From Pseudooceanicola sediminis (GTDB lineage Bacteria > Pseudomonadota > Alphaproteobacteria > Rhodobacterales > Rhodobacteraceae): a stretch of DNA of 64,000 bases. Positions 17,055 to 25,958 of the stretch are shown in pieces. Numbering within the stretch: position 1 is the stretch's first letter; the number at the start of each line of letters is the position of its first letter. The stretch lies in the NCBI RefSeq assembly GCF_003575965.1, contig NZ_QWJJ01000007.1, positions 72,976-136,975 of the forward strand, given 5' to 3'. The notes under the pieces are model-generated. The model was not told the DNA's origin, searched no databases, and saw only the letters and a list, made by a program, of their open reading frames with translations. A program made the position numbers and the translations under genes.

Positions 17055-18115
17055 CAGAGCGCCCTTTCCGTCTTGGCATCAAACAGGCGGACCGAGGCCG
17101 CAGGGATCGAAAAGCGGAACACCTCGCCCTGTCCGGGCGTCGGGGTTTCACTGTCGAGCACCGCCTTCGCCTCGTGCCCCTGCGTCACAAGGTGCAGGAT
17201 GGTGCGCGCGCCGATGCGTTCGACCATGCTGACCTGCATCGCCAGCGGGCCGGCCGGATCGGGCTGGACCTCTTCGGGGCGGAACCCGAACAGGACATCG
17301 CCCCCCTGCGCCGCCATCACGGGGCCGGACCGACCCGCAGCCCCCAGATCGACCTGCGTGCCGCTGTCCGAGCTGACGACCTGGCCCGACAGCAGGTTCA
17401 TCCCCGGCGCGCCGATGAAACGGGCGACAAAGGTGTCGGCGGGGTGGTTGTAGACCTCAAGCGGGGTGCCGACCTGCAACAGCCTGCCGTGGTCCATCAC
17501 CGCGATGCGGTCGGCCATGGTCATCGCCTCAAGCTGGTCGTGGGTGACATAGACCATGGTCTGCCGGAACTGGCGTTGCAGCGATTTCAGTTCCGACCGC
17601 ATGACGGCCCGAAAGGCGGCATCGACGTTCGACAGCGGCTCATCCAGCAGAAAGATCGCCGGTTCCACCACCGCCGACCGCCCGATGGCCAGCCGTTGCA
17701 GGATGTTCACCGACAGGCCCGCCGCGCGGCGATCCAGCATCGGGGTCAGTTGCAGCAGCTCGGCAATCTCGGCCACGCGGCGGGTGATCTCGGACCGCCC
17801 GACGCCCTGGGCGCGCAGCCCGTAGGCCAGGTTTTCACGCACGCTCATATGGGTGAAGATGGCGTAGTTCTGGAACACGAAGCCGACGCCGCGCCTCGCC
17901 ATCGGCACGCCGTTCATCGGGCGGCCGTCAAAGCGGATCTCGCCATGGCTGGGGTCCAGCATCCCGGCGATCATGTTCATCGTCGTCGACTTGCCACAGC
18001 CCGACGGGCCCAGCAGCGCGACGAATTCGCCATCCCCGATGGTCAGGTTCATCCCCGCCAGCGCGGTGAAATCACCAAAGTCCTTGCCAAGGTTTTCCAT
18101 CACGATTTCGGTCAT
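17054..18115 (-). CDS. ABC transporter ATP-binding protein with degenerate signature motif
   Basis: A 353-aa ATPase from the ATG at 18115, which overlaps the permease stop (ATGA). A longer upstream frame lies inside the permease gene and is rejected. Walker A GPSGCGKST (36-44) and Walker B LLDEP with Glu159 are intact, as is VYVTHDQ. The ABC signature reads LSVNI (134-138) in place of LSGGQ. That departure is strong, since the signature contacts the partner's ATP. A TOBE-like C-terminal domain follows from about 240. It is inferred to pair with the neighbouring ATPase, whose Walker B Glu is Asp, so both defects would fall in the same composite site. Confidence 0.93.
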   Translation of the reverse strand: MTEIVMENLGKDFGDFTALAGMNLTIGDGEFVALLGPSGCGKSTTMNMIAGMLDPSHGEIRFDGRPMNGVPMARRGVGFVFQNYAIFTHMSVRENLAYGLRAQGVGRSEITRRVAEIAELLQLTPMLDRRAAGLSVNILQRLAIGRSAVVEPAIFLLDEPLSNVDAAFRAVMRSELKSLQRQFRQTMVYVTHDQLEAMTMADRIAVMDHGRLLQVGTPLEVYNHPADTFVARFIGAPGMNLLSGQVVSSDSGTQVDLGAAGRSGPVMAAQGGDVLFGFRPEEVQPDPAGPLAMQVSMVERIGARTILHLVTQGHEAKAVLDSETPTPGQGEVFRFSIPAASVRLFDAKTERAL

Positions 18116-19047
18116 GCTTTCCTCATTTTCCGGATGGCCAACATGGACACGACCGACAGCACGATCAGGATGGCCAGCGCGATCGCCGCGACATAGCCCC
18201 AGATCAGCTCCTGCTGGGTGACCTTGTAGATGTAGATCGAGATGGTTTCGGTCGCGACGCCCGGGCCGCCCCCGGTCATGATGTAGAAGTTGTCGAAGAC
18301 CTTGAAATTCTCGATCACGCGGATGGCGACGGCGATGATGATGATGGTCTTCATGCGCGGCAGAACGATGGTGCGGAACCGCCGCCCCCAGGACGCACCC
18401 AGCAGCACCGCTGCCATCTGCTGATCCTGCGGGACGGACACCATGCCCGCCAGCAGGATCAGGAACATCAGCGGCGTCCATTGCCAGATGTCCGACACGA
18501 TCACCGCGAACAGCGCCAGGTCGGGGTCCGACAGCCAGGCGATGGTGACGCGCTGACCGCTGATCATCGACAGCAGGTCGTTGATCGGCCCGCCGGACTG
18601 GAACAGCATGAAGAACATGTAGCCCGCCACCGCCGGCACCACCATCATCGGCACCAGGATGGTGGAATAGAGCACCCGTTTGCCGCGGAAATCATCGACG
18701 AACAGGATGGCAAGGCCAAGACCCAGCAGCACCTGCACCGGCACGCAGATCGCCATCACCAGCCCGGTGCGCCACAGGGCGGACCAAAAGCGCGGGTCGC
18801 CGGCCAGGTCGGCATAGTTCAGCAGGCCGATCCACAGCTCATAGGCGCGATACCACGGGATGCCGTCCAGCGGCGACCAGTCGGTCAGCGAGATGTAGAT
18901 CTGCATCAGGATCGGGAACAGCGCGATGAACAGCACCAGCAGTTGCGCAGGCAGCGTCAGCCAGAAGCCCAGGCGCCTTTCCTCGCGCCCCTCGGCGTCG
19001 GGCGCGTCGGTGCGGGCATGCGGCATGGGGGATGTCATGTCGGTCAT
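18112..19047 (-). CDS. sugar ABC transporter permease (MalF-like)
   Basis: A 311-aa binding-protein-dependent permease with six predicted helices, the first at about residues 30-52 ([15 protein letters not shown]). The cytoplasmic coupling loop with ABC contact is near 205-225 ([19 protein letters not shown], the EAA-like motif). The ATG at 19047 overlaps the stop of the other permease gene (ATGA). An internal ATG at 19038 is also possible. It forms the membrane channel with the second permease, fed by the Tat-exported binding protein and powered by the two ATPases downstream. Confidence 0.93.
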   Translation of the reverse strand: MTDMTSPMPHARTDAPDAEGREERRLGFWLTLPAQLLVLFIALFPILMQIYISLTDWSPLDGIPWYRAYELWIGLLNYADLAGDPRFWSALWRTGLVMAICVPVQVLLGLGLAILFVDDFRGKRVLYSTILVPMMVVPAVAGYMFFMLFQSGGPINDLLSMISGQRVTIAWLSDPDLALFAVIVSDIWQWTPLMFLILLAGMVSVPQDQQMAAVLLGASWGRRFRTIVLPRMKTIIIIAVAIRVIENFKVFDNFYIMTGGGPGVATETISIYIYKVTQQELIWGYVAAIALAILIVLSVVSMLAIRKMRKA

Positions 19048-19904
19048 TCCTTCAACGCTCCGAAGGTCAGGCCGCGCACCAGCTGCTTCTGGATCGCGAT
19101 GCCCATGATCACGGGCGGCACGGCGGCAATCAGGCCAAGCGCGGCCTTCGCGCCGTAGAGCTGTCCGGTCATCGAAGACGACAGCGACGCCATGTAGACC
19201 GGGATCGTCACCCAGTCGCGCGTCGTCAGCAGCAGCGCGATCAGGTAATCGGACCAGTTCAGGATGAAGACGAACAGGGCAGACGACGCCAGCGCGGGCC
19301 GCATCATCGGCAGGGTCACCCGCAGAAAGACACGCCAGCGCGAACAGCCCTCGACCAGGGCCGCGTCCTCGATCTCGCGCGGCATGTCGTCGAAAAAGGT
19401 CTTCATCAGCCAAAAGGCAAAGGGCAGCGTGACGATGCCGTAGATCAGCGCAAGGCCCCACCACGTGTCGATCAGGCCCAGGAACGCCCACATGATCATG
19501 ACCGGGATCATCACCGCCATCGGCGGGAACAACCGCAGCTGGATCAGTGCCAGCGGCAGGTTGCCGCCAAATCCGAAACGCGACAGCCCGTAGGCGGCGG
19601 CGGTGCCCGCCGTCATCGCGATGGCCGTGCCGAAACTGGCCGACAGCAGCGACGCCAGGATCGGCCGGCCCGCCGTGCGATCCAGCGCGACGATCAGATC
19701 CGACGAACTGTGCCCGAAGATAAAGCGGAAATTGTCCAGCGTCGGGTTATTGGGCCACCACGTCAGATCGACGCCGCTGGATTGCCATTCGGCAATCGGC
19801 TTGAACGCCATCGACAGCATCCAGGCGGTGGGGATCAGCGACAGCGCCAGGAACAGCGCGATGGCCGTATAGCGAAAGATCTCGAAGGAGAGAGAGCGTT
19901 GCAT
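19044..19904 (-). CDS. carbohydrate ABC transporter permease (MalG-like)
   Basis: A 286-aa inner-membrane permease from the ATG at 19904. An in-frame GTG at 19949 would add 15 residues but falls in the upstream hairpin. The first helix is at about 10-30 and the EAA-like coupling motif ([21 protein letters not shown]) is near 185. The C-terminus ends LTFGALKE, typical of MalG-type subunits. It pairs with the MalF-like permease encoded next and overlaps it by ATGA. A stable hairpin precedes it, so expression is probably lower than that of the binding protein. Confidence 0.92.
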   Translation of the reverse strand: MQRSLSFEIFRYTAIALFLALSLIPTAWMLSMAFKPIAEWQSSGVDLTWWPNNPTLDNFRFIFGHSSSDLIVALDRTAGRPILASLLSASFGTAIAMTAGTAAAYGLSRFGFGGNLPLALIQLRLFPPMAVMIPVMIMWAFLGLIDTWWGLALIYGIVTLPFAFWLMKTFFDDMPREIEDAALVEGCSRWRVFLRVTLPMMRPALASSALFVFILNWSDYLIALLLTTRDWVTIPVYMASLSSSMTGQLYGAKAALGLIAAVPPVIMGIAIQKQLVRGLTFGALKE

Positions 19905-19935
19905 GAAGTCGGGTCCGGTATCAGGGGCGCGCCCC

Positions 19936-19967
19936 CTCTCTCGGCCCACCCAGGCAGGCCGAGAGAG
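19936..19967 (-). terminator. hairpin between ABC binding-protein and permease genes
   Basis: An 11-bp perfect inverted repeat (CTCTCTCGGCC with GGCCGAGAGAG) around a 10-nt loop lies in the 79-bp gap between the binding-protein stop and the permease start. There is no T tract, so it is more likely an mRNA-stabilising or attenuating structure than a full terminator. It would keep the binding protein in excess. Confidence 0.75.
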
Positions 19968-19983
19968 AGGACAGGCGGCAGGA

Positions 19984-21594
19984 TCAGCTGGCGATCGGGT
20001 CCATCAGGGTCGGCCAGGCGGCCTTGTTCGCCTTGATGGCGTCGATCAGCTTGTCTTCTCCCACCCGGCGGGCGATGCGCTGCCATTGCCGTTCGGTATT
20101 GGCCATCGCCTGTTCCGCCGACATGCCGCCGGTCAGTGCGGCCATCAGGTTTTCATCCAGCGCGTTGTGAAACGCCGTGGCACCGGGATAGTTGATGGTC
20201 GGCACGGTGCGCCGCACGCTCTCGCGGACCACGTCCATGTGGTAGGCGTGGTAGGTTTCGCGCACCAGTGGATCGGCAAAGTTGGCCAGCTGGAAGGGGT
20301 CGAAATAACCGCCCGGATTGGCCGTCATCCAGGAATAGATGCGGGACGAGCCGAGCCATTGCAGCAGCAGATACGCGGCCTCGGGATGATCGGACTGGGA
20401 CGAGACACAGGCCGTCAGGTTCAGCCACAGCACGGTGCGCCGCGCATTGCCGTCGGCATGTTCGCGCCCCGGCGGCAGGTGGGTGCCGACCTTGCCGGTC
20501 ACCTTCGATCCCTCGTTGCCGGGATTATCGAGGAATTTCGGCAGGTTGGAAAACGCGCAGGTCATCGCCGCGCTGCCATTGCCAAAGTTGCCGTATTGCT
20601 CGGGCCAGCCCCAGCTGATCGCGTCGGGCGAATGGTGGCTGAGGCTGTCGACATATTCCTGCGTCGCGGCCCAGCCGGCCTCGGAATTGATCAGGGCCGT
20701 CCCGTCGTCGGCGAACAGGAACTGGTTGGGCGACGCCATCGAGACATAGCGCTGGTACCAGTTGGTATAGCCCCAGCCCTGGTTGCGCAGGTCGGTCGAA
20801 CCGAACAGCCCCTGATCCGGGCGGTGAAAGAACGCCGCGATCTCGTCATGTTGCTTCCACGTCGTCGGCGGGGCGAGGTCATAGCCGTACTGATCGGCAA
20901 AGGCCTTCTGCTCGTCGGCATTCCCGAACAGGTCGGTGCGGTGGTTCCAGGTCTGGAAATCACCGTCCAGCGACACGCCGTAGACCGAACCGCGATACCC
21001 GTTCAGCAGCGACACGCCCTGTTCGCCGTTGACATAGCCGCGCTCGGGGTCGTCCCATTCGGGTTTGTGGGTGGCAACAAAATCATCCAGCGCCACGATG
21101 CCGCCGGTTTCCGCCAGATCGCCAAGGCGGTTCCATTCGACTGCGTAGATGTCAAAGCCGCCACCATTGGTCGACACGTCCTGCATGACCTTGGTGAATT
21201 CCTGCCCGTTCGGCACGCCGACGATATCCAGGATGATGCCGGTCTCGGCCTCCCACAGCTCTTTCACCGACGGCGCGCCCTCGGGGAACGGCTGGGTGAT
21301 CTGCCCGATCGAGCCGTCCGAAAGACCCAGCACGATGCGCTCGGGCGCCTTGCCTGTGGCCTTCAGCGCCTTTGCGGCCTCGATCGCGCGGCCCTCGGGT
21401 GTGTCGGGGCCATACTGGTAACGCTCGGCCCCGGCAAAGCCGGTCGGCCCGCCCGTCATCCCTTGCGCCAGCCCGTCGGCCGCCCGGGCCCGGTCCGGTC
21501 GCAGGTAGAGCGGCGAAGCGACAGCGGCGAGCGCGGTCGTCTGTGCGGCGACCGACAGAAAGCGGCGCCGCGAGAAACGCGGTATCGTGGACAT
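19984..21594 (-). CDS. ABC transporter extracellular solute-binding protein, Tat-type signal
   Basis: A 536-aa periplasmic binding protein. The N-terminus carries a twin-arginine signal ([12 protein letters not shown]) followed by a hydrophobic stretch and a likely cleavage near residue 38. The long mature chain fits the large GlpV-like group of binding proteins that serve importers with two ATPases. Aromatic-rich segments ([12 protein letters not shown] near 270, [11 protein letters not shown] near 320) suggest stacking contacts to a sugar or polyol. It is the first gene of the minus-strand cluster, with a divergent LacI regulator, so it is probably substrate-induced. The ligand is unknown. 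Confidence 0.92.
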   Translation of the reverse strand: MSTIPRFSRRRFLSVAAQTTALAAVASPLYLRPDRARAADGLAQGMTGGPTGFAGAERYQYGPDTPEGRAIEAAKALKATGKAPERIVLGLSDGSIGQITQPFPEGAPSVKELWEAETGIILDIVGVPNGQEFTKVMQDVSTNGGGFDIYAVEWNRLGDLAETGGIVALDDFVATHKPEWDDPERGYVNGEQGVSLLNGYRGSVYGVSLDGDFQTWNHRTDLFGNADEQKAFADQYGYDLAPPTTWKQHDEIAAFFHRPDQGLFGSTDLRNQGWGYTNWYQRYVSMASPNQFLFADDGTALINSEAGWAATQEYVDSLSHHSPDAISWGWPEQYGNFGNGSAAMTCAFSNLPKFLDNPGNEGSKVTGKVGTHLPPGREHADGNARRTVLWLNLTACVSSQSDHPEAAYLLLQWLGSSRIYSWMTANPGGYFDPFQLANFADPLVRETYHAYHMDVVRESVRRTVPTINYPGATAFHNALDENLMAALTGGMSAEQAMANTERQWQRIARRVGEDKLIDAIKANKAAWPTLMDPIAS

Positions 21595-21684
21595 CTGGAA
21601 TCCTCCCCTGCAGGCGTCCCCTCCCGGACGCTTGTTGCCCGATCAGGATTGACGAGGGATGAGGCCCGAACAATCATCAAATTA

Positions 21685-21701
21685 CATCATTTCACATCAT
21701 T
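21685..21701. promoter_or_regulatory. candidate LacI-type operator, copy A
   Basis: CATCATTTCACATCATT in the divergent gap, close to the binding-protein promoter side. It contains two direct ATCATT steps about 10 bp apart and is matched in inverted orientation by a second copy at 21762-21779. The link to the adjacent LacI regulator is inferred from position. Confidence 0.5.
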
Positions 21702-21761
21702 CTCAGCATTTCTGCGCCGCAGCGAGGTTCGGCGGAGGGTGTTTGCACCCGCAGAGCCGCC

Positions 21762-21779
21762 AAATGATGGTAAATGATT
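21762..21779. promoter_or_regulatory. candidate LacI-type operator, copy B
   Basis: AAATGATGGTAAATGATT, essentially the reverse complement of copy A (ATCATTTnnCATCATT core shared), lying 58 bp upstream of the LacI start. Two oppositely oriented sites about 76 bp apart could allow repression of both divergent promoters, possibly by looping. Confidence 0.5.
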
Positions 21780-21836
21780 GCACCCGAGGGCGCGGGATGA
21801 TGAATAATGAAGGTCTGTCGATTCGAAGGATCCCCC

Positions 21837-22844
21837 ATGCGCACCACCGTTTCCCAGATCGCCCGAGAGGCCGGCGTATCGCCTGCCACGGTCGACCGCG
21901 TGCTGAACGACCGCGACGGGGTGCGCGGGCGCACGCGTGACATCGTGCTTCAGGTCGCCACGCGGCTTGGCTATTTCGGCCCGGTATCCGAGGTCGCGCA
22001 GCAGCGCGTGCGGATGGACTTCGTGCTGCCCGCCGGCACCAACAGCTTTCTCGCTGCCCTGAAACGCTATTTGCTGGAAGAGGCGCATGGCCGGGGCGAC
22101 GTCACCGCCAACGTGCACCAGATCGAAGGGTTCGACCCTGACCGCCTGTCGGCCCGGCTGCGTGACCTGCGCGGGCGCACCGATGCCGTCGGCGTGGTCG
22201 CGCTGGATCACCCCCAGGTGCGCGAAGAGATCAACGCCCTGGCGCAAAGCGGCGTGCGCATCGCAACGCTGGTGTCGGATATCCCGACGGTGGAAAAGGT
22301 CGGCTATGTCGGCGTCGACAACCGCGCGGCGGGGCGTCTGGCCGGTCTGCTGCTGGGGCGGTTCCTGAAGGGCCAGGGCACCCAGCACATCGCGGTTTTC
22401 ATGGGCTCTCTGGCCTATCGCGGCCATGAGGAGCGCGAGATGGGCTTTCGCTCGATCCTGTCCGAGGAATTTCCCGAAATCCGCATCGCCGGCCTGGCCG
22501 AGGTCAGCGACGATCGCGATCGCGCCTATCTCGAAACGCTGAAATTCCTCGACACCGGCGGCATCGATGGCATCTACAACATCGGCTCCGGCAACCAGGG
22601 CATCGCCCGCGCCCTGCGCGACCGCAAGGCCGAACGCCGCGTCGTCTTTATCGGCCACGACCTGACGGATGCGACCCGGCTGATGCTGCTGGATCGCACG
22701 ATGGACGCCGTGATCGACCAGAACCCCCGTGTCGAAGCGAGAGAGATCGTGCGCCTGCTGGCCTCGGCCGTCAAAGGCTCGATGGAGCCGGAATACCTGC
22801 CGCGCCTGCAAGTGGTGTTCAAGGAAAACATCCCCGCGAACTAG
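21837..22844 (+). CDS. LacI family transcriptional regulator
   Basis: A 335-aa repressor-type regulator. The ATG at 21837 is preferred over an in-frame ATG at 21807 because GAAGGA precedes it and the product then begins directly with the LacI helix-turn-helix (TVSQIAREAGVSPATVDRVL, residues 4-23). A hinge and a periplasmic-binding-protein effector domain follow from about 60. It is divergent from the ABC/sugar cluster, and paired inverted motifs lie between them. It therefore probably represses that cluster until a cluster-specific sugar or derivative binds. Confidence 0.93.
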   Translation: MRTTVSQIAREAGVSPATVDRVLNDRDGVRGRTRDIVLQVATRLGYFGPVSEVAQQRVRMDFVLPAGTNSFLAALKRYLLEEAHGRGDVTANVHQIEGFDPDRLSARLRDLRGRTDAVGVVALDHPQVREEINALAQSGVRIATLVSDIPTVEKVGYVGVDNRAAGRLAGLLLGRFLKGQGTQHIAVFMGSLAYRGHEEREMGFRSILSEEFPEIRIAGLAEVSDDRDRAYLETLKFLDTGGIDGIYNIGSGNQGIARALRDRKAERRVVFIGHDLTDATRLMLLDRTMDAVIDQNPRVEAREIVRLLASAVKGSMEPEYLPRLQVVFKENIPAN

Positions 22845-23021
22845 AGCGCCTACGCCCCCCTGTGACCGATGTTACGGGCCCAACCCGACGGGGATGCCCG
22901 AAAATCGTGCGGCGGGGCCCTGCGCCAGGGCACCCGGCGTTTGACCGGCAAAATGGTGTCTGTTCCTGTCCCCCACCCGCCCCAAGAATTTCTGCCAGAT
23001 ACATGTAACAGGGGGGCTTTC

Positions 23022-24041
23022 ATGCCTGATCATTCGCTGACTCGTCGTCATTTCCTGGCCGCATCCGCCGCAACCACCGTCTACCTGACCACCAGCCAGG
23101 CCGGCCACGCGGACGAAATGACCTTCGATTTCATCACCCCGTTCAGCTTTTCCCTGGCCTTCGGTGCCGTGCTCTATGCCGATGCGGCGGGGTATTACGC
23201 CGCCGAGGGCCTGACCTTCCGCCCGCAGTCGGGCAAGGGCGCCGCACTGGCCGCACAGATGGTCATCGCCGAGCAGATGGACGCGGGGCGCACCGGCGGC
23301 ACCAACTTCATCCTGTCGCGCGTTGAAAACGATGCGCCGCTGATCTCGATCGCGACCATTGCGCAGCTGTCGCCCTTCTTCGTCATCACCTCGGGCGAAG
23401 ACCCCGCCGATACCGTCGAAGATCTTCAGGGCCGCACCGTCGGCATGGCCTCGCTCGGCGGGTCGATGGAAGGCACGCTGGATCTGCTGATGCGCAAGGG
23501 TGGCTTTGACCCCGACAGCGTCAAAAAGGTCAAGGTGGCTGATACCGCCGCCTCTTACGCGCTGATCGAAGCGGGGCGCGCCGGGGCGTTCATTGGCAAC
23601 ACCTCCTCCATGATCAAGGCGCAATCCGAAAGCGAGGGCGTGCATGCCTTTGCCATGGACGACGGGATGCCCGGTCAGGTCTATGTGGCCCACCCCGATG
23701 TGATCGCCGCCAACCCCGAGAAATTCATCGCGTTCCTCAAGGCCACGCACAAGGCCGCTGCCGAAATCGCCGCCCTGCCACAGGACCAGCTTGACCCGAT
23801 CCTGCAGGCCATCGGTGGCAAGTTCGATGTCTCGGGCCTCGATGATGTCGAAACCGCGCGCAGCGATCTGTACACCAACGCCCAGAACTGGGTCGCCAAG
23901 GGCGACGAGAACCTGCTGCGCAACGTCCCCGAGGTCTGGGCCAGCGCGGTCGAGATGCTGTTCGAGGCGGGCATGATCACCAAGCAGGTCGACCCGACGA
24001 CCCTGTACACCAACGATCTGCTGGAAAGCGCACTGGCCTGA
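23022..24041 (+). CDS. ABC transporter substrate-binding protein (NMT1/THI5-like)
   Basis: A 339-aa periplasmic binding protein. The ATG at 23022 has AGGGGGG upstream. A longer in-frame reading would start in non-coding sequence and would hide the twin-arginine signal LTRRHFLAASAA at residues 5-16. The mature part has the NMT1/SsuA pattern: AAGYYAAEGL near 50, GRTVGMASLGGSMEGTLD near 140 and FIGNTSSMIKAQ near 190. Such proteins bind thiamine precursors, sulfonates, nitrate or similar small compounds. The stop and the ATPase start share bases (TGATG), making a three-gene importer. No thiamine riboswitch was seen upstream, so the ligand stays open. Confidence 0.92.
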   Translation: MPDHSLTRRHFLAASAATTVYLTTSQAGHADEMTFDFITPFSFSLAFGAVLYADAAGYYAAEGLTFRPQSGKGAALAAQMVIAEQMDAGRTGGTNFILSRVENDAPLISIATIAQLSPFFVITSGEDPADTVEDLQGRTVGMASLGGSMEGTLDLLMRKGGFDPDSVKKVKVADTAASYALIEAGRAGAFIGNTSSMIKAQSESEGVHAFAMDDGMPGQVYVAHPDVIAANPEKFIAFLKATHKAAAEIAALPQDQLDPILQAIGGKFDVSGLDDVETARSDLYTNAQNWVAKGDENLLRNVPEVWASAVEMLFEAGMITKQVDPTTLYTNDLLESALA

Positions 24042-24850
24042 TGAACCATGACGTCGATATCACGCCCGCGGAAATCGATATCCGCGGGCTGACCAAGATC
24101 TTTGGTGAGGGGCCGCAGGCGGTCACCGCGATCTCGCGCGCCGATCTCGATCTGGACCGGGGGGCGTTCATATCGCTCCTCGGGCCATCGGGCTGTGGCA
24201 AGACCACCCTGCTGCGCGTCGTCGCCGGGCTTGAGGCGCCGAGCGAGGGCAACGTCAGCATTCGCGGCCTGCCGGTCTGGCGCGGGCGCAAGCGATCACG
24301 CAAGGCGACGCGCCCGGTGTCGATGATGTTTCAGGAGGCGCGGTTGTTCCCGTGGTACAGCGTGGCGGAAAACGTCGCCCTGCCGCTGCGCATCACCGGC
24401 ATGTCGAAATCCGACCGCATGGCCCGCGCCCATGAAATCTGCGCGACGGTGGGCCTGAAGGGCTTCGAAAATCACCGCCCCGCGCAACTGTCCGGTGGGA
24501 TGCGCCAGCGCGCCTCGCTGGCGCGGGCGCTGGTCACCGACCCGCAGGTGCTGCTGCTGGACGAACCCTTCGGCGCGCTGGATGCAATGACCCGCGACAC
24601 GCTGAACCTTGAACTGATGGAGGTCTGCGCGCGCGCCCGCGTCACCACCATCCTCGTGACCCACTCGATTGCCGAGGCCGCGTTCCTGTCGGATCGCGTC
24701 GTCGTCCTGGCCCCGCGCCCGGCGCGTATCACCAATGTCGTCGAAATCCCCTTTGCCCGCCCCCGCACGCTGGACCTGCAACGCAGCACCGCCTTTCAGG
24801 ATATCGTCGCGGACCTGCGCACACAGCTGACGGAGGGCCATGATGCCTAG
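24041..24850 (+). CDS. ABC transporter ATP-binding protein (SsuB/ThiZ type)
   Basis: A 269-aa ATPase with all motifs intact: GPSGCGKTT (about 50-58), Q-loop MMFQEARLFPW, signature LSGGMRQRASLARAL near 150, Walker B LLLDEPFGALD near 172, and H-loop VTHSIAEA. The EARLFPW sequence is typical of nitrate/sulfonate/taurine-class importers. The start is coupled to the binding-protein gene and the end overlaps the permease by 11 bp. It energises uptake at the inner membrane. Confidence 0.95.
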   Translation: MNHDVDITPAEIDIRGLTKIFGEGPQAVTAISRADLDLDRGAFISLLGPSGCGKTTLLRVVAGLEAPSEGNVSIRGLPVWRGRKRSRKATRPVSMMFQEARLFPWYSVAENVALPLRITGMSKSDRMARAHEICATVGLKGFENHRPAQLSGGMRQRASLARALVTDPQVLLLDEPFGALDAMTRDTLNLELMEVCARARVTTILVTHSIAEAAFLSDRVVVLAPRPARITNVVEIPFARPRTLDLQRSTAFQDIVADLRTQLTEGHDA

Positions 24851-25622
24851 ATCCGCGAATTTCTGGCGCATGGCCCTGCCGGCCATCGCCGTGGTGATCT
24901 TCCTCGTCGGCTGGTCGGCCTATGTCCGCACCGCCGAGGTTTCGGCCTTTGTGCTTCCCACGCCCGAGGCGATTGCCGTCGCGCTCGGCCAGCTGATCCT
25001 TGACCCGAAGCTTTGGTATCACGCCCGCATCACGGTGACCGAGGCCGTGTCGGGCTTTGCCATCGCCGTGACCCTCGGCACTGTTCTGGGGTTCCTGATG
25101 GCGCGCTTTCCGCCCGTGGAATGGGCCGCCAAGCCGTTCATCGTGTTGCTGCAACTGGTGCCCAAGATCGCGCTGGCCCCGTTGTTCATCCTGTGGTTCG
25201 GCTTTGGCCTGGAATCCAAGATCGTCATCGCCGCCGCGCTGGCGTTCTTTCCGGTGTTTTCCAACGCGCTGATCGCATTCAAATCGGTCGATCCGGGCGA
25301 CAGCGACGTGATGACCATGCTTCAGGCGAACGCCGCGCAGCGGTTTGTCATGCTGGAACTGCCCAACGCCCTGCCGGTCGTGCTGACCGGGATGGAAGTT
25401 TCGGTCGTGATGTCGATGATCGGGGCCATTGTCGGTGAATTCATCGGCGGCAGCGAAGGTCTGGGCTATCTCGCGGTGAAATACCTTCAGGAGCTTTCGG
25501 TCCCGAACCTGTTTGCCGTGGTCGTGGTGCTGACGCTGGTGGGCCTGTGCCTGTATCTGCTGATCGGGCGGCTGCGGGCCTGGCTCGCGCCCTGGCACGC
25601 CGCCTCCGCCGCGTCGCACTAG
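24840..25622 (+). CDS. ABC transporter permease (SsuC/ThiX type)
   Basis: A 260-aa inner-membrane permease with about six helices and the coupling motif LQANAAQRFVMLELPNALP near 160. Two adjacent ATGs (24840 and 24843) are possible starts. It forms a homodimeric channel for the NMT1-like binding protein and the ATPase encoded upstream. It is the last gene of the importer, and the following 336 bp separate it from the TVP38-reductase gene. Confidence 0.93.
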   Translation: MMPRSANFWRMALPAIAVVIFLVGWSAYVRTAEVSAFVLPTPEAIAVALGQLILDPKLWYHARITVTEAVSGFAIAVTLGTVLGFLMARFPPVEWAAKPFIVLLQLVPKIALAPLFILWFGFGLESKIVIAAALAFFPVFSNALIAFKSVDPGDSDVMTMLQANAAQRFVMLELPNALPVVLTGMEVSVVMSMIGAIVGEFIGGSEGLGYLAVKYLQELSVPNLFAVVVVLTLVGLCLYLLIGRLRAWLAPWHAASAASH

Positions 25623-25863
25623 ACCGGTCGCCGCGCCCCTGTCGCCGCGCCCCTGTCGCCATCGGCGGGCGGGCGCGGCGATGCCTCCCCCACCGGGGCC
25701 AAGCCCCAGGCCCCCATGCCCCACCTTGCGGCACAGTCCTGTGCAAGGCGGCGCGAAAGGCCACATGGGCCGCGCGGTGCCGGGCCCCGTGCCTGCCAGT
25801 GCCCGCCGGGCCGCTCACGCCGCCCCCTCGCATCATTCATTTGGGAAAATCCGCTGACACGGC

Positions 25864-25878
25864 GTAACAAAGCGTTAC
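25864..25878. promoter_or_regulatory. palindrome GTAAC-AAAGC-GTTAC
   Basis: Five-base inverted arms around a 5-nt spacer, immediately left of the first TGTCC-n4-GGACA site. It could be a separate regulator site or overlap the promoter. No regulator gene is adjacent. Confidence 0.4.
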
Positions 25879-25880
25879 CT

Positions 25881-25894
25881 TGTCCGAATGGACA
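25881..25894. promoter_or_regulatory. palindrome TGTCC-GAAT-GGACA, copy 1
   Basis: A dyad with 5-bp arms and a 4-bp centre, 65 bp before the reductase GTG start. It recurs 29 bp downstream with similar flanks (GGACAGGC and GACCCC/GATCCC), which argues for a bound dimeric regulator, possibly TetR-like. Confidence 0.55.
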
Positions 25895-25909
25895 GGCTGA
25901 CCCCTACGT

Positions 25910-25923
25910 TGTCCGACTGGACA
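25910..25923. promoter_or_regulatory. palindrome TGTCC-GACT-GGACA, copy 2
   Basis: The second copy of the dyad, differing from copy 1 at one spacer base. The centre-to-centre spacing of 29 bp is close to three helical turns, so two dimers could bind one face of the DNA. Confidence 0.55.
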
Positions 25924-25958
25924 GGCAGATCCCTGCCGCGCCGCCCGAAAGGCCCCAA

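Larger units (their letters stand above)
25623..25958. other. promoter region of the TVP38-reductase/Ynj cluster
   Basis: A 336-bp non-coding gap. The first ~230 bp are GC-rich with no recognised structure. The last ~95 bp hold three palindromes (GTAAC-n5-GTTAC and two TGTCC-n4-GGACA) listed separately, so this is probably the regulated promoter of the downstream cluster. Confidence 0.6.

Noticed and set aside
22845-23021. Possible thiamine (TPP) or other riboswitch before the NMT1/ThiY-like importer
   Set aside because: The conserved CTGAGA core and other TPP elements were not found. The GC-rich leader shows no convincing conserved fold by eye.
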